A stretch of 64,000 nt of DNA from Oceanospirillum sp048264105 (GTDB lineage: Bacteria; Pseudomonadota; Gammaproteobacteria; Pseudomonadales; Halomonadaceae): positions 124,001 through 188,000 of the forward strand of contig JBLXDJ010000001.1 of NCBI GenBank assembly GCA_048264105.1. The letters run 5' to 3'. A model generated the notes under the pieces. It made no database searches and was not told where the DNA came from. It saw only the letters and a list, made by a program, of their open reading frames with translations. The position numbers were made by a program, and so were the translations under genes. The stretch's first letter is position 1. Each line of letters starts with the position of its first letter. Below are positions 50,559 through 61,400 of this stretch, piece after piece.

Positions 50559-51437
50559 ATGAGATCTGCCAATCAGCCGGTTTTCTGGCGTAACCCTGCA
50601 CTGCCTTATATAGAGCTGCGCATGATCGAGGATGGCCGTAAGGTTTGCTATGCGCCCCATAGCCATAAGCAGTGGTCGATGGGGCTGATTCTTGAAGGGC
50701 AGAGCGGTTATCAGATTCAGAAGCTGAAAGGTGAAGGTCGAGGCGAGCATCATCACACCATTGGGCAGGGCAGTATGGTGTTTATGAACCCGGATCAGGT
50801 GCATGCCTGTACGGCACTGGATGATCAGCCCTGGTCCTATGCCATGTTCTATCTGGATTGCGGGTGGCTGGCGCAGCTGTCTTCTCGCCTTGGGCTTCAG
50901 CAGGATGCGGTCTGGCGGGATATTCCGGTTAATCTGCTGGACGATCCGGACTTGTTTGATCAGGTCAGAGCGTTGACTGAGCGTCTGGTGGCTTTCGGAG
51001 CAGGCGGTGATCGTCGCAGTCTGGAAGCGGATATCGAAGGGGTTATTCGTGAGGTGCTGCAGGTACTGGCTGTATGCGCTGAGGAGCGATCTGCTGATGC
51101 TTCCGCAGTGCTGACCTCTGAACCCGTGGCTGATGCGGTTGCTGCGATTGCGTATCAGCTGGATCAGCAACCCGAGCAGCCGTTGCCTCTGGAGCAGATG
51201 AGTCGGGCTGCGGGCATTACACCAACCCAGCTGATCCGTGCCTTTAAAAAGCACTACGGTTTTACCCCTCACGCTTATCAGGTCAATCGGCGGATTCAGT
51301 TGGGACAAAAGGCACTGAAAGAGGGAGCACCCATTGTGGAGGCGGCTTTAAGTGCCGGTTTTGCTGACCAGCCACATTTTCAGCGGGTATTTAAAAAGCT
51401 GCTGCAGGCGACACCCAACCAATATCGGGTTGGGTAG
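50559..51437 (+). CDS. AraC-family regulator next to a LysE exporter
   Basis: 292 residues. An N-terminal cupin (HSHKQWSMGLILEGQSGYQ, MVFMNPDQVHACTA) precedes a C-terminal double HTH (LPLEQMSRAAGITPTQLIRAF, AALSAGFADQPHFQRVFKKL). The order and the RVFKKLLQATPNQYR ending are typical of AraC regulators with a cupin sensor. The convergent LysE-family gene 52 bp downstream is its probable target, inferred from a commonly seen pair. GGAG precedes the ATG. The leader (50275-50558) shows nothing recognisable. Confidence 0.9.
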   Translation: MRSANQPVFWRNPALPYIELRMIEDGRKVCYAPHSHKQWSMGLILEGQSGYQIQKLKGEGRGEHHHTIGQGSMVFMNPDQVHACTALDDQPWSYAMFYLDCGWLAQLSSRLGLQQDAVWRDIPVNLLDDPDLFDQVRALTERLVAFGAGGDRRSLEADIEGVIREVLQVLAVCAEERSADASAVLTSEPVADAVAAIAYQLDQQPEQPLPLEQMSRAAGITPTQLIRAFKKHYGFTPHAYQVNRRIQLGQKALKEGAPIVEAALSAGFADQPHFQRVFKKLLQATPNQYRVG

Positions 51438-51457
51438 ATCGGATCTGTCAGTTGCCG

Positions 51458-51485
51458 TTTGTTGGCTCCCTTTTTGTTAGCCCCC
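51458..51485 (+). repeat. TTTGTTRGCYCCC direct repeat, 15-bp period
   Basis: TTTGTTGGCTCCC (51458-51470) and TTTGTTAGCCCCC (51473-51485) lie between the convergent AraC and LysE stops. Confidence 0.65.
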
Positions 51486-51488
51486 TCT

Positions 51489-52130
51489 TTATCCCTCCAG
51501 AAGAATCAACAAGCAGCTTGCGATCAATAGTCCAGCCAGTGAGCGATTAATTACTCGCATCATGGCGGCGTTATGAACATAGCGCCGCAGGAAAGCACCC
51601 GCGTAGACCCAGCAGCAAAGCGATAGCCAGCACACCGGCAGATAGATGGCGGCGAAAATGAGTACCTCATTGAGGTCACCTGATGCGGTGTAGGCAGCGA
51701 TCCCGGACGCGGATGCTAGCCAGGCTTTCGGGTTCAGCCACTGCATCACGGCCCCCGTCATAAAGCCCGGTGCTTTGCCCTGATCCTGTTCACTGATTTC
51801 ACCGGAGTCCTTAATCAGCAGATAGCTCAGCCAGAGCAGAAACGCGATGCCACCCCATTGCAGAATCCGGTTCAGTGTCGGAAATTCCTGCATCACCTGA
51901 TACAACCCCAGTCCCACCGCCACAAATAACAGTACAAACCCCAGTGTTGCACCCGTAATAAAGATAAGTCCCACTGGTAGCCGATAACGCGCCCCACTAC
52001 TGAGGCCTACAAGGTTCACCGGCCCCGGTGTGATTGAGGCCACCAGGGCAAAAATCGCCATGGATGTCAGTACAGAAAGCTCCATAGAGCCTGTAGCGGC
52101 AAAAGTATTCAGGAAAGAGATGTCAGACAT
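51489..52130 (-). CDS. LysE/RhtB family exporter (AraC-linked)
   Basis: 213 residues, six hydrophobic helices. ASITPGPVNLVGLSSGARY is the N-terminal signature and WLNPKAWLASASGIAAY the central one. Inner-membrane efflux of an amino acid or analogue is expected. GGAGGCACC precedes the ATG. It is convergent with the AraC gene, its likely regulator. Confidence 0.9.
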   Translation of the reverse strand: MSDISFLNTFAATGSMELSVLTSMAIFALVASITPGPVNLVGLSSGARYRLPVGLIFITGATLGFVLLFVAVGLGLYQVMQEFPTLNRILQWGGIAFLLWLSYLLIKDSGEISEQDQGKAPGFMTGAVMQWLNPKAWLASASGIAAYTASGDLNEVLIFAAIYLPVCWLSLCCWVYAGAFLRRYVHNAAMMRVINRSLAGLLIASCLLILLEG

Positions 52131-52317
52131 GGTGCCTCCGATAACCGGCGTTGTTCATATTGTTTATTAAAGTGAGTGCAGTCTGACGGTTTGCTTAAGA
52201 GGGGTATTGAACAAAATTGCAGCGGACGATTTTTAACTGGGCAGTTGGCAGAAAGCGTCTAATCTGAATGTATAAAAATTACATTTGTTTACGTTTGCTG
52301 CCCAAAGGTACTTTGCC

Positions 52318-53946
52318 ATGACGCTGAAATTCAAAGCCTGGTTGCTGGTTGTTTTTATGCTGTTGTCTCTTTTCGGGATGATGTTGGTGGGGTTGTTCAC
52401 ATTGAGGGAGGCCAGTGATTCGGACAACCGGGGGAGGGTTGTACAGTTGCTGCATTCAACCTGGAGTACGGTGGTTCAGATTGAAAAACAGGTTCAGCAG
52501 GGATTGCTCTCGGAGAGTCAGGGTAAAGCGCTGGCTACCCAGATTCTTCGGGAAAACAAATACAGTGATTCTGAATACGTTTATGTCGCGGATGAGAAGA
52601 TGGACTTTGTTGCCACGCCTCTTGATCCGCAGCTGCATGGTACCAGCTTCCATGATTTTAAAGATGGAGATGGCAATAGTGTCGGGCAGATTCTGTTGGA
52701 TGCGGTGAAAGGCAGCTCAGGTGGCACGGCCTGGTACGAATGGACTCAGAAAAAAGAGGATGGCTCCATTGAAGACAAGCTGTCCATCGCTCGAAAAACA
52801 CCACTCTGGGGTTGGTATGTGGGAACCGGCATTGGTTTTCATGAGGTGGATGCCCGCTTTTGGGCGACAGCGCAGTGGCAGGTTGTGATCTGTCTCGCTA
52901 TTTCGGTGGTGTTGGCTTGGCTTCTGCTCTTTTCGATCCGCCGGTTGCTGATGATTCTGGGTGGCGAACCGAAGCAGGTGCTTGAGATCGTTCAGGAGGT
53001 GGCTAACGGTAATCTGAATATGTCCCGTCGTTTGTCGGGTGATATTCCCAAGGGTTCTGTACTGAGTGCCACCTTAAAAATGCGCAATAATCTGGGCAAA
53101 ATCATCAACCAGCTTTCGGGTACGGTAAAAGAGCTCAGAGCGGAAACGCAGGGGTCTGAACAGCGTATCGGCACGATCTCTCAGGTATTCGACAGTCAGA
53201 AAAGTGAAACGGATATGGTGGCCTCTGCGATGACTCAGATGTCCGCCTCCGCACAGTCGGTAGCGGATAACGCCAATCTGGCTGCTGACGAAACCCATTC
53301 GGCAGATGATCAGGGTCGTAAAGCCAGTGCTCTGGTATCGGAAACGGCCGCTGCTATTGAGGATCTGGTGAAACAGGTTTATCAGGCCAGCGAAGCGATC
53401 GATTCGTTGGGAACCGATGTTGAAAACATTGTCACCGTTTTAGAGGTGATTCGCGGCATTGCAGAGCAGACCAATCTGCTGGCGCTGAATGCGGCAATTG
53501 AAGCAGCCCGGGCAGGTGAAAGCGGTCGGGGCTTTGCGGTAGTGGCTGATGAAGTACGGTCATTAGCGGCCAGAACCCAGGACAGCACGGAAGAGATTCA
53601 GAAAATGATTGAGAATCTGCAGGCGGGTTCTCAGCGTGCGATCCAGTCGATTCAGGCTTCTACTGAGGCCAGTGGCGGAACCATTGAGCAGGCACAGAAT
53701 GCGCAGAATGCACTGAGTCAGATCAGTGCTTCGCTGACGGCTATTTCTGAAATGAACCAGAATATGGCAACCTCTGCCAGTGAACAAAACCATGTGGCGG
53801 AAGATATTGCTATGCGGATCAACACCATCGCCTCCAGTGCCAGTGAAGCCTCCGAACTGGTGGTTGCAGGCAGGGATGTATTCCGCCGCCTGGTGGTGCA
53901 AAGCGACCAGCTGGAAGAGATCGTATCGCACTTTAAGTTGGATTAA
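52318..53946 (+). CDS. Methyl-accepting chemotaxis protein with single Cache domain
   Basis: 542 residues. TM1 (LLVVFMLLSLFGMMLVGLF) and TM2 (VVICLAISVVLAWLLLF) enclose a ~150-residue sCache domain (SEYVYVADEKMDFVATPLDP, GWYVGTGIGFHEVDARF). HAMP and the signalling domain follow, with the tip EQTNLLALNAAIEAARAGE and GFAVVADEVRSLAARTQ. sCache receptors usually bind small organic acids; the ligand is unknown. The protein ends SHFKLD without a CheR pentapeptide. The ATG at 52318 has AAAGGTA upstream; a TTG at 52285 is not needed. It lies between two LysE loci. Confidence 0.93.
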   Translation: MTLKFKAWLLVVFMLLSLFGMMLVGLFTLREASDSDNRGRVVQLLHSTWSTVVQIEKQVQQGLLSESQGKALATQILRENKYSDSEYVYVADEKMDFVATPLDPQLHGTSFHDFKDGDGNSVGQILLDAVKGSSGGTAWYEWTQKKEDGSIEDKLSIARKTPLWGWYVGTGIGFHEVDARFWATAQWQVVICLAISVVLAWLLLFSIRRLLMILGGEPKQVLEIVQEVANGNLNMSRRLSGDIPKGSVLSATLKMRNNLGKIINQLSGTVKELRAETQGSEQRIGTISQVFDSQKSETDMVASAMTQMSASAQSVADNANLAADETHSADDQGRKASALVSETAAAIEDLVKQVYQASEAIDSLGTDVENIVTVLEVIRGIAEQTNLLALNAAIEAARAGESGRGFAVVADEVRSLAARTQDSTEEIQKMIENLQAGSQRAIQSIQASTEASGGTIEQAQNAQNALSQISASLTAISEMNQNMATSASEQNHVAEDIAMRINTIASSASEASELVVAGRDVFRRLVVQSDQLEEIVSHFKLD

Positions 53947-53971
53947 GTCCTGTGAGATATATCGATTAGCC

Positions 53972-54613
53972 TTACAGCTCACTCAAACTGAGCCGGATCG
54001 CGCCTGCGATAAAGACGCCGGAAAAGAGCCATTTCTGAATCTTCTGGCCGGTTTGAGTGATCTTCACCTTCGCCGCTACGGCACATACGCTTGCTGCGAT
54101 CAGCAGATCAAACACGATGCCGGTTATCACCAGAATGATGCCCAGATAGAGATACTGAACCAGTACCGGGCTGTGACCGCCGCTTTCCGGTTGCAGGTCG
54201 ATAAACTGTGGCAGCAGCAGTGAACAGAACATCAGCGCCTTGGGGTTCAGCAGGTTGGTGAGAAAACCACGGCGAATAGCCGCCAGATAATGCTGCTGAT
54301 CCCAGCCCACATCCCCGGCGGACAGGGATCCTGCTGAAAGAATCTTCCAGGCCAGATAAATCAGATAGGCTGCGCCAACCCACTGAATCACTCTGAGCAG
54401 ATCCGGATGCGCAATGAGTAATGCCGCCAGCCCCAATGCCGCTAACAGTACGTGTAATCCTCTGGCAGCAGACAGCCCAAGAGAGGTCATTAGCGCCTGT
54501 CTTATGCCTCTGCCTGATGCAGATGCCATCACCAGAGCCATATCCGGTCCCGGCAACAGGTAGGCTGCTCCCAGTGTCATGATGTAAACGGATAGTTCTG
54601 TGAGGCTCAGCAT
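53972..54613 (-). CDS. LysE/RhtB family exporter (Lrp-linked)
   Basis: 213 residues, six hydrophobic helices. LLPGPDMALVMASASGRGIRQ and TNLLNPKALMFCSLLLPQFI are the family signatures. It is divergent from an Lrp/AsnC regulator gene 173 bp away, the standard LysE-regulator layout, so it is probably an amino-acid exporter induced by its substrate. Confidence 0.9.
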   Translation of the reverse strand: MLSLTELSVYIMTLGAAYLLPGPDMALVMASASGRGIRQALMTSLGLSAARGLHVLLAALGLAALLIAHPDLLRVIQWVGAAYLIYLAWKILSAGSLSAGDVGWDQQHYLAAIRRGFLTNLLNPKALMFCSLLLPQFIDLQPESGGHSPVLVQYLYLGIILVITGIVFDLLIAASVCAVAAKVKITQTGQKIQKWLFSGVFIAGAIRLSLSEL

Positions 54614-54786
54614 GGCGGGTGGCTCCGGCGTCGATGTTTGCTTTGCAGGTGATGTTTTCTAATGGGGGTATTATCCGCTATCTGACGGAAATAGGATTGC
54701 TAACTCTGCCTTGGTTTGCTTCTATCTGAGAAGATAATTTCATTTTTTATGTATTATTGAGAGTTTTCTTTTATGGAGGGCAAGGC

Positions 54787-55254
54787 ATGCATATGAAGGG
54801 GTTGGACGAAACCGATCGTCGTATTCTGGCGCTGTTGCAGAAGGATGGCCGACTCAGTAACGCGAAGCTGGCTGAGCAGCTTAACTTAAGTGAAACCCCC
54901 TGCTGGCGACGATTGAAGCGTCTGGAAAATGAAGGCTATATCGAGGGATATCAGGCACGGTTGAATCGCCACAAGCTCGGTATGGGGGTTGTGGGTTTTG
55001 CGCAGGTCACCTTTGGAGATCATTCCGGACAGGCACCGATGGAATTTGAACAACAGATGGCGCAAATGCCTGAAATTCTCAGTTGCCATAATGTATCCGG
55101 TGATTGTGATTACATTCTGCAAATTGTGGCGGAGGATCTGGAAAGTTATGGCGATTTTGTTCGTGACCGGTTGCGTGTTCTCCCGGGGATAACGGCTATT
55201 CGATCCAGTCTTTCTTTGCGGGAGGTAAAAACAGGGCAGCAGCTACCTGTCTGA
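54787..55254 (+). CDS. Lrp/AsnC family regulator
   Basis: 155 residues. The HTH (LDETDRRILALLQKDGRLSN, LSETPCWRRLKRLENEGYI) is followed by the RAM/ACT-like ligand domain (GVVGFAQVTFGD, SGDCDYILQIVAEDL). The ATG at 54787 has GGAGGG six bases upstream; an in-frame TTG at 54757 is rejected. It probably senses an amino acid and controls the divergent LysE gene. Confidence 0.92.
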   Translation: MHMKGLDETDRRILALLQKDGRLSNAKLAEQLNLSETPCWRRLKRLENEGYIEGYQARLNRHKLGMGVVGFAQVTFGDHSGQAPMEFEQQMAQMPEILSCHNVSGDCDYILQIVAEDLESYGDFVRDRLRVLPGITAIRSSLSLREVKTGQQLPV

Positions 55255-55323
55255 TTTACAAAGTTATTTTTGGCGCTTGATTCAGGTCAGATCTTTAATG
55301 TGTATGTAATTTCATGTTTGTTT

Positions 55324-55352
55324 TTGTCAGATTGTAGATGCGGATATATGGT
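55324..55352 (+). promoter_or_regulatory. Candidate sigma-70 promoter of the giant LEPR-XLL gene
   Basis: TTGTCA (55324-55329) and TATGGT (55347-55352) are separated by 17 bp, giving a start near 55359 and a leader of ~77 nt. A CACAG/CTGTG hairpin lies within that leader. Confidence 0.5.
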
Positions 55353-55435
55353 ATCTTTGCCACAGTGAAAATTGTTGCTGTGCTCCGGGATTGAGCCTGA
55401 TGCATTTTTGTTATTAGGGATATCCGGAGAAGATC

Positions 55436-58400
55436 ATGGCCAATCGTTTCTCAAAAAATAAAATAAAATCAATTGGTAAGCGTAAATCCAAGTTTGAAAA
55501 ACTTGAACCCCGCATTATGTTGGCGGGTGATCTTCTTTTGGATGGCATTGATACTCCTGATTTCAACCAGGATGTTATTGTCCAGAATGATGACCTGCTT
55601 GATGGTCAGTCCCTTTCCTCCTCAGAAATAGAATCCCAGTCTGTCAGTTACCAGCCGGAAGAGATGCTGGTCAGTGATTCCGGCGATCAGGAATCCTGGA
55701 GCACAGAACAAGAGCAGGATGTTCTTCTGATTGAATCAACGCTTTCAGCAGGCGCTGCGGCCACAGCGATCTCTGCTCAGACTGAGCGTAATGAAAAGAA
55801 CGAGGTATACCTCGGTTACGACGCTGACAATACCCTGATCTCCGGTTCTGTATATCTTGATGACAATGATTCCCTCACGGGCTCCGGTGCGGTGGAAGGC
55901 CTGGTTATTAACGAAGGTCTGGTCGCACCCGGTAACTCTCCCGGCGTTCAGATTGTCGATTCATACGCACAGATGGATTCCGGCACCCTGCTGATCGAAG
56001 TGGGCGGGATGACTGCCGGTGGCACCGCGGAGAATCTCTATGACGGCTATGATCAGCTGAATGTCAGTAACCATGCGGAGCTGGATGGCGCATTAGAGAT
56101 TCGTCTGCTGAACGACTTTAATCCTGATGTGGGTGCTCAGTTCGATATTCTGACCTTCGGTACGGTTTCCGGTGGTTTTGATCAGATTCAGGGCTTGTAT
56201 CTGGGGGAAGGCAAATACTTTTCTCCGACTCTGAATGATGCCGGTGGCATCACGCTGGTTGTTGAACAGATGGGTTTTGTCAGTCAGTTACAACAGGATG
56301 CCGGTGTTACGGAGGCTCAGCTAACAGCGGGTCTGTCCGCTGTTGACCAGCTTATGTCGGCACTTGATCTGCGTATTGATGTTGCGGACCCTTCCGCAGA
56401 CCTGGTCGCTCAGTTGGATTCTGTTTCAGCATCTCTTGATGATCTGATGTCGCAGCTGTATACCCTGGCGACCGACGAGGCCTTCAGCGGTAGCGTTGAT
56501 TTCTCCGGGCAGGTTGAGTTTCAGGGACAATACCTGAAAGGGGATTTCTCACTGTCAGCGGTGGTGAATGCGGCAGATCTTTCCACTAATGAGTATCAGC
56601 TGGCAGCGACAAACATGGTCGGGCACGCAGATGCCGGTGGTGTGGTGGTTGCCCTTGAGCAGGGGGCAGGTCAGCTGCGACTGACTCAGGATGGTGTAGC
56701 GGGTTATCTCAGTGCCAATGTTGCTGTAGAAGGTGTTGAGGGCGTTGATGCCCGTTTCACCGGTGCCACCGTATCCTTCAACGAAACGGCTTCTGATCTG
56801 ACGGTATCAGGCGAAACTGCCGAAGCTGGGCAGGCTTTTCGGGTGGAAGGTGATGCTTCTCTTGCTTTAGGTGATGTGCTGGTAACGAATGGCCATCTGG
56901 TGTTGGAAAAACAAACCGGCCTGACGGCAGATGATGATCTTTTCCTGATCGGTGCGACCGACCTGACGGTAAATACCCTTGATGCCGCAGCTGATCAGTT
57001 GGGCGTTAAAGTCTCTGATGTTGAGCTGATGCTGGTACTGGCTGATGGCATCAACGAATCCGGTTACGCATTTCAGGCCTCAGGTACCGCAGCGTTATCG
57101 GGCTTAGGCGCTGGCAGTAGTTTACTGGATGCAAATGGCCTGCAGAAAACCCTGACCCTTCAGGGTAATAATCTGGGTCGCGAGCTGAATGAAACCCTAA
57201 CGGTTAATGGTCAGGATATTGCGCTGGTCTTTGATGCGGATCAGACCGATGTATCTCCCTCATTTGAGGTCCAGGGTGCCACGTTCAACGTAGATGGTCT
57301 GGGTGAGCTGAGTGGTGATTTCCGTTTTGAATTTCGCAGTCAGGGCAGTGATTCTGACAGCAACGGTTTGGCGGATCAGTTTAACAACCAGCTGATTGTG
57401 ACGGGTTCGCAGATTACCGGCCAGCTGTCAGAGGGTGGTGTAACGCTGGATCTGAGCTCCGGTCAGGTTGCTCTGATTTTTGAAAATCATGTGGATGGCC
57501 TGAATAACACCAGTACTGAGGCTGATTGGTCGGTCTCTGCTAAGGGTGATCTCTCTCTTAGCGGGATACCCTCTCTTGAGCTGAGTGGCTCAGACCTCAA
57601 CGTCGTCTTCAATGGCTCCGGTAAAGAAGCCGCAGAGACACTGACTCTGGCTGATGGTTCTGAGCTTAACCTGGCGTTGACTGCGGATACCGGCTTGTCG
57701 GTTACCGGTACCATGGCCGGAACCCTTAGCGATGTGGGTTCTGTCGCCGGTGACATCCTGTTGCTGAAAAATGCAGCGGGCGAATACAGTTTTGATGCCA
57801 GCCGTCTTGAGCTGCCGGTTCTGGGTGAGCTGGTCGGCGATCTCTCTTTTGACCTGAATCCTCAGACCGATGCTCAAAATACGGTGACCTCGCTGTTTGC
57901 TGATGAGGTGGTGCTCAGCGGTAACGGTATCGGTATGTCGGTACCGACTGCGTACGGTTCTGCTGTTATCAGTGATGCCAGTCTGGCCTTGCTGCTGAAG
58001 GATGATCCGGCCAGCACGGACCCGCTGTGGGCGCTTTCTGCAACCGCAGATCTTGCGATCAGTGGTATTCCGGGCATGGAACTCAGTGGTGAACAGATCG
58101 GGTTTGTTTACAACGCTACCGGTCAGTCCGTTGATCATACGGCCACCTTCACGGATGGCAGTCAGCTGCAGATGCAGGCTACGGCAGATCAGGTGATGCA
58201 GCTGAACGGCGCACTCACGGTTGATGTTGAAGGTGTCGGTCAACTGGCGGGCGAGCTTCATTTTGCCCAGGACCAGCAGACGTTAACCCTGTCAGACAAT
58301 ACGGTGATTACCACGGATCGTTTTGTGATCTCCGGCGAAGATACCGCACTGGAAATTGATGCGATTAATGGCGGTGATTTCTCGCTGCAGGGTGCAGATT

Positions 58401-61400
58401 TTATCTATGGTCAGGTGATCAATCAGGCCGATGCTACACAGAGCTGGAATGCTCTGACGCTTGAAGCGGATGCGGTGTCGTTGACCGGACTTCCGGATCT
58501 GTCCCTGAGCGGTACGAACTTCTCCCTTGTGACCAGTCAGAGTGATCAGGTAACAGCCGTTAACTGGGCTGAACAATCCCTGAGTCTGGATACCGATTCC
58601 GGCTCTCTTTCCCTTGATCTGACGGCAGATCAACTGGGTGCATTTTCCGCATCCGGCGCGCTGACTCTGGCGATGGCTGATGCCGCACAGATTACCGGTG
58701 AGCTGACCATCGAGCGTCTTCTGGATCAGACCGTGAGTCTTACCGGCGGTACTTCCGTCGCATCTGACCTGCTGGCCTTCAGTGCCGACAATGCTGAGAT
58801 ATTTGTTGGGGCCGATGCGGGCAATGCTGAGGCGATGGGGCTCACCCTTAACACAGGTTTTAACGCGGTCACTGGTGGCAGTTCCGATCTGCAGGTTGCA
58901 GGCGAAGATGCCCGCTTCTTTGCATTACAGGCCACGGGTCAGTCTGTCGCTTTTAACGGTTTTGGTGATCTGAATCTGAGTGCAGAAGCGGGCCAGCCTG
59001 TTGAGCTGGCGCTGAATGATTCCAATTTGGCGAATGATCAGGTTATCGATTTCACCGCCTCCGATCTGGCTGGCGCTTTTGATCTGTTGTTGAGTGACGC
59101 CGGCATCACCACCTCTGCGGATCTGGTGGTTGAAGCGGCCGGATTAGCAGCGCTTTCCGGTCATTACGGTATCGCGTTTGAGTTGGCCGATGGAACGCCG
59201 CGCTTCCTTCTGGCGGGTAGTGATATTGAGGCTTTTATCGGTGTTGATGCCGTAGGTGGCCAGCTGACAGCAGGAGAGCTGGCGTTAATCGTTGAATCAA
59301 CGGAATCCGGTGTCGGTTATGCGCTGCAGGGGCAGGGCACGCTGACCACCGTGGGTGATTCACCGGTTAATCTGACCGGAACCGCCACGCTGGATCTGAA
59401 TGCCCTGGGGCATCCCGTTGATGAAACCTTCACTATTGAGGGTGTTACCCGGACTCTGAATTTCGACTCCGCAGATTATGTCAGTCGTATTCAGCAATCT
59501 GATATGGATGTAGTGCTGAGTGATCTGCTGGCGGATAGCCTGTACAGCCTGGGTAATATGCTGAATGACACCATGGGATCTTTGGCTGTCAGTTATGATG
59601 CAGACGGTAATCAGATTACCGATAGCCCGCTGGCGGAGCCTCTGCCTTTTGTGGGTTATAGCCTTGATGACCTGTCGAATGTCTCGCCACTGTTCGAGAT
59701 GGGCCAATACATTCAGCATTACCTGCATTATGCGGTGAATGGCGGGGAAGCGCTGCCGGAAGGTGACAGCTATCCAATGCCAACGGATTACAGCTGGGAC
59801 CCGGACCTGAATGGTGGCGCAGGTGGGCTCAGTGGTGAGCCAACGGTCAACGGCCTGCTTGAGTTTCTGGAGACCAACTGGGTCGCCAATATTGGGGGCA
59901 CAGCCGATAATCTGAGCATTAATATCACAGATGAAGGTCTCTCCTTTGGCTATCAGGGTACGATTGCTAACAGTAAAAATCTGCCGGTTGATCTTAATGA
60001 GCAGCTGAACAATCTTGGGCTTGAGTTAGACCCGATCAATGTTGAACTACAGACTGAGACCGATGTCGATCTCGCTTTTGTGACCGACTGGAATCTGTCT
60101 GACTTCGAATTTCAGATGAAGAAGTTTGACGTCGATATGTCGGCCAGCCTTGATGACCTGATTGTTGATGCCAGCTACGGCCCGCTGGGCGTCAGCATTG
60201 GCGCAGCAGCCGGTGAGAAGGGACAGGTTACGATTAACCTGGGTGCTGCGGTTGCGATGGATGCATCGGGACATCTGTCCTATCAGCTGACAGAAGATAA
60301 TACCTCGGTGGTGCTGCCGGTTTATGCCGAAATGGCCGGTGTGGATCTTATGGCTGAGGATCCGGTTCGCTTTATGCTGGATGGCCAGCCGGCAACGGTG
60401 GGTGACTGGCAGTTAACCACTGAAAACCTGGACACCCTGTCTAAATTTGCCGATCTGTCTGTTACCCAGATGATCAGCATGTTCCCGGATTTTGTCGATC
60501 TGCTTGAGCAAACCTCCGGCAGTGACAACATGATCACCAATCTGCCGTTTACCGATACGGCGCTGGGCGCGGTACTGGATTTTGCGCAGGCTTTTGAAAG
60601 CAATGTTTACAATCAGATCGACTTTAATAAAGTCGTTTCCACTCTGTTCAGCAGTGATTCTGCCTCGGTGGCTGCTGACAGCAAAGTCGTCAGCGGCCTG
60701 AACGGTGTTGATGCATCAGCCAAAGGCGGCTTTATTCAGCTGGGGGATAAGGCTTATCAGATTAAGTCTGTGTCTGATGATGGCACCTCGGTTGAACTGA
60801 CCGAATCACTGACTGAGTCATTTAGTGGCTCCGCCACGATCAGTGATCTGAACCCGTTTAAACCGGGCATGATCTCCACCATTCAGGAATACATCACAGC
60901 AATCAACAATTCCGGATTGCTGCCGGATGGCGTTGATATCAGCTATGACCCGGTAGAAAACCGCTTTACCGTTCCTCTGAGTTTTACCGATACCGAAACA
61001 CTGGCGGATCTGCCGATCGATTTTGACTTTGAATTACCGGGGTTAGAGCTCTCGACCGATGCTACAGCGGCTATCGTGGGTGCTTTGGCGGGTAGTCTGA
61101 ATTTCTATATCGACTTTGATGGCGAGTCCCACACCGGGAATGCTCAGGCAACGGCCGGTAGCGTTCAGTTTACCGATGCGACCGCTGATTTCTCAGATGC
61201 TGTGGTGGGCGGTACGCTCTGGTTAGGCAATGAGGCTTATCGGGTTATCGAGTGGGTTGATGCACAGACCGTTAAACTGGCGGCGGCGATCAATACCGAC
61301 TTTGATGGTGATTATCTGCTGAAAGGCCGGGCGGAGCTGGGTGTTTCTGATCTGGCGTTAGAGGGTAGCGTCAACCTGGATCGTACCGATCCGGAAGTGA

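Noticed and set aside
57590..58261. A 223-residue minus-strand open frame inside the giant gene
   Set aside because: The plus-strand frame is open across the entire region with coherent repeats; the reverse product is low-complexity and featureless.
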